In this document: positions 13,102 to 13,242 of the stretch, in pieces
Position numbering within the stretch: position 1 is the first letter of the stretch
How the letters are laid out: every line of letters begins with the position of its first letter
Origin: UBA1081 sp045537555
GTDB lineage: Bacteria; Bacillota; Clostridia; Oscillospirales; Acutalibacteraceae
Assembly (NCBI GenBank): GCA_045537555.1
Contig: JAZSPR010000135.1
Location: forward strand, 1 to 13,242
DNA: 13,242 nt
Direction: 5' to 3'
Program-made: the position numbers and the translations under genes
The notes under the pieces: generated by a model
The model's input: only the letters and a program-made list of their open reading frames with translations
Told to the model about the DNA's origin: nothing
Database searches by the model: none

Positions 13102-13242
13102 CAAATCAGAATTTGTCGAACTGAAGTTCGACAAAAATTCTCAATTCTCAATGCGCAATGCTCAATTGTGGAAAGGGCTTCGCCCTTTGACCCATTTATA
13201 TAATTCAAGCCCGAAGGGCTTCCGAAATTGCGAATTGAGCAT
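13102..13242. repeat. Interspersed hairpin repeat, copy 2 (cut by window end)
   Basis: Positions 13102-13232 repeat 1205-1335 exactly by my base-by-base reading, in the same orientation. The stems are those of copy 1: 13112-13121/13126-13135, 13172-13178/13182-13188 and 13207-13212/13216-13221. From 13233 the copies differ (AATTGAGCAT here, CATTGATAAT in copy 1), yet this end pairs perfectly with 13158-13167 inside the element. Like copy 1, it starts a few bases after a plus-strand terminator. The right end is outside the window. Confidence 0.85.

Overview
The window looks like chromosomal DNA from an anaerobic Firmicute of the class Clostridia, most likely a Ruminococcus/Oscillospiraceae-type gut or rumen bacterium. 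Grounds: AT-leaning DNA, strong AGGAGG-type ribosome sites, sigma-A promoters with 17-18 bp spacers, a clostridial-type SecA with a C-terminal SEC-C zinc motif, secreted proteins with type I dockerins (GDVN/ADARLALR pattern), a secreted GH16 glucanase, and many hairpin-rich intergenic repeats. Genus assignment is inference; there is no rRNA. Nothing indicates a phage, plasmid, transposase or CRISPR array.

Layout. (1) 1-70: tail of an unidentified plus-strand gene. (2) 71-1194: a repeat-scarred intergenic region, then a monocistronic secreted GH16 enzyme with its own promoter and terminator. (3) 1205-1390: an interspersed hairpin repeat between the convergent GH16 and secA genes; its last hairpin doubles as the secA terminator. 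(4) 6337 down to 1395, minus strand: promoter, a secreted Ig-like/dockerin protein, endonuclease III (nth) and secA, apparently one transcription unit. (5) 6410-6573: tRNA-Gly(GCC) with promoter and a 22-bp terminator hairpin. (6) 6577-6735: a dense array of short hairpins leading into a Cof-type HAD phosphatase (6760-7587). (7) 11545 down to 7625, minus strand: a tightly packed run of four genes, VTT/TVP38 membrane protein, Na/Pi cotransporter-PhoU fusion, MntP manganese exporter and a second secreted dockerin protein. (8) 11589-13093: a divergent radical SAM gene with its own promoter and terminator, followed by a second copy of the interspersed repeat running off the end.

How the genes may work together: three gene products are exported (GH16 and two dockerin proteins), and SecA is the export motor they would probably use. 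The dockerins imply a cohesin-bearing surface scaffold encoded elsewhere. The minus-strand run 11486-7625 groups membrane and ion-homeostasis functions. The remaining genes are housekeeping.

The least explained material is non-coding: a 131-bp sequence present twice without a visible mismatch, each copy just downstream of a terminator, and the 6577-6735 hairpin array, whose inter-hairpin spacer switches from GAA to TTC halfway and which can form a competing 10-bp long-range stem. The main protein unknowns are the C-terminal domain of the second dockerin protein and the substrate of the radical SAM enzyme.
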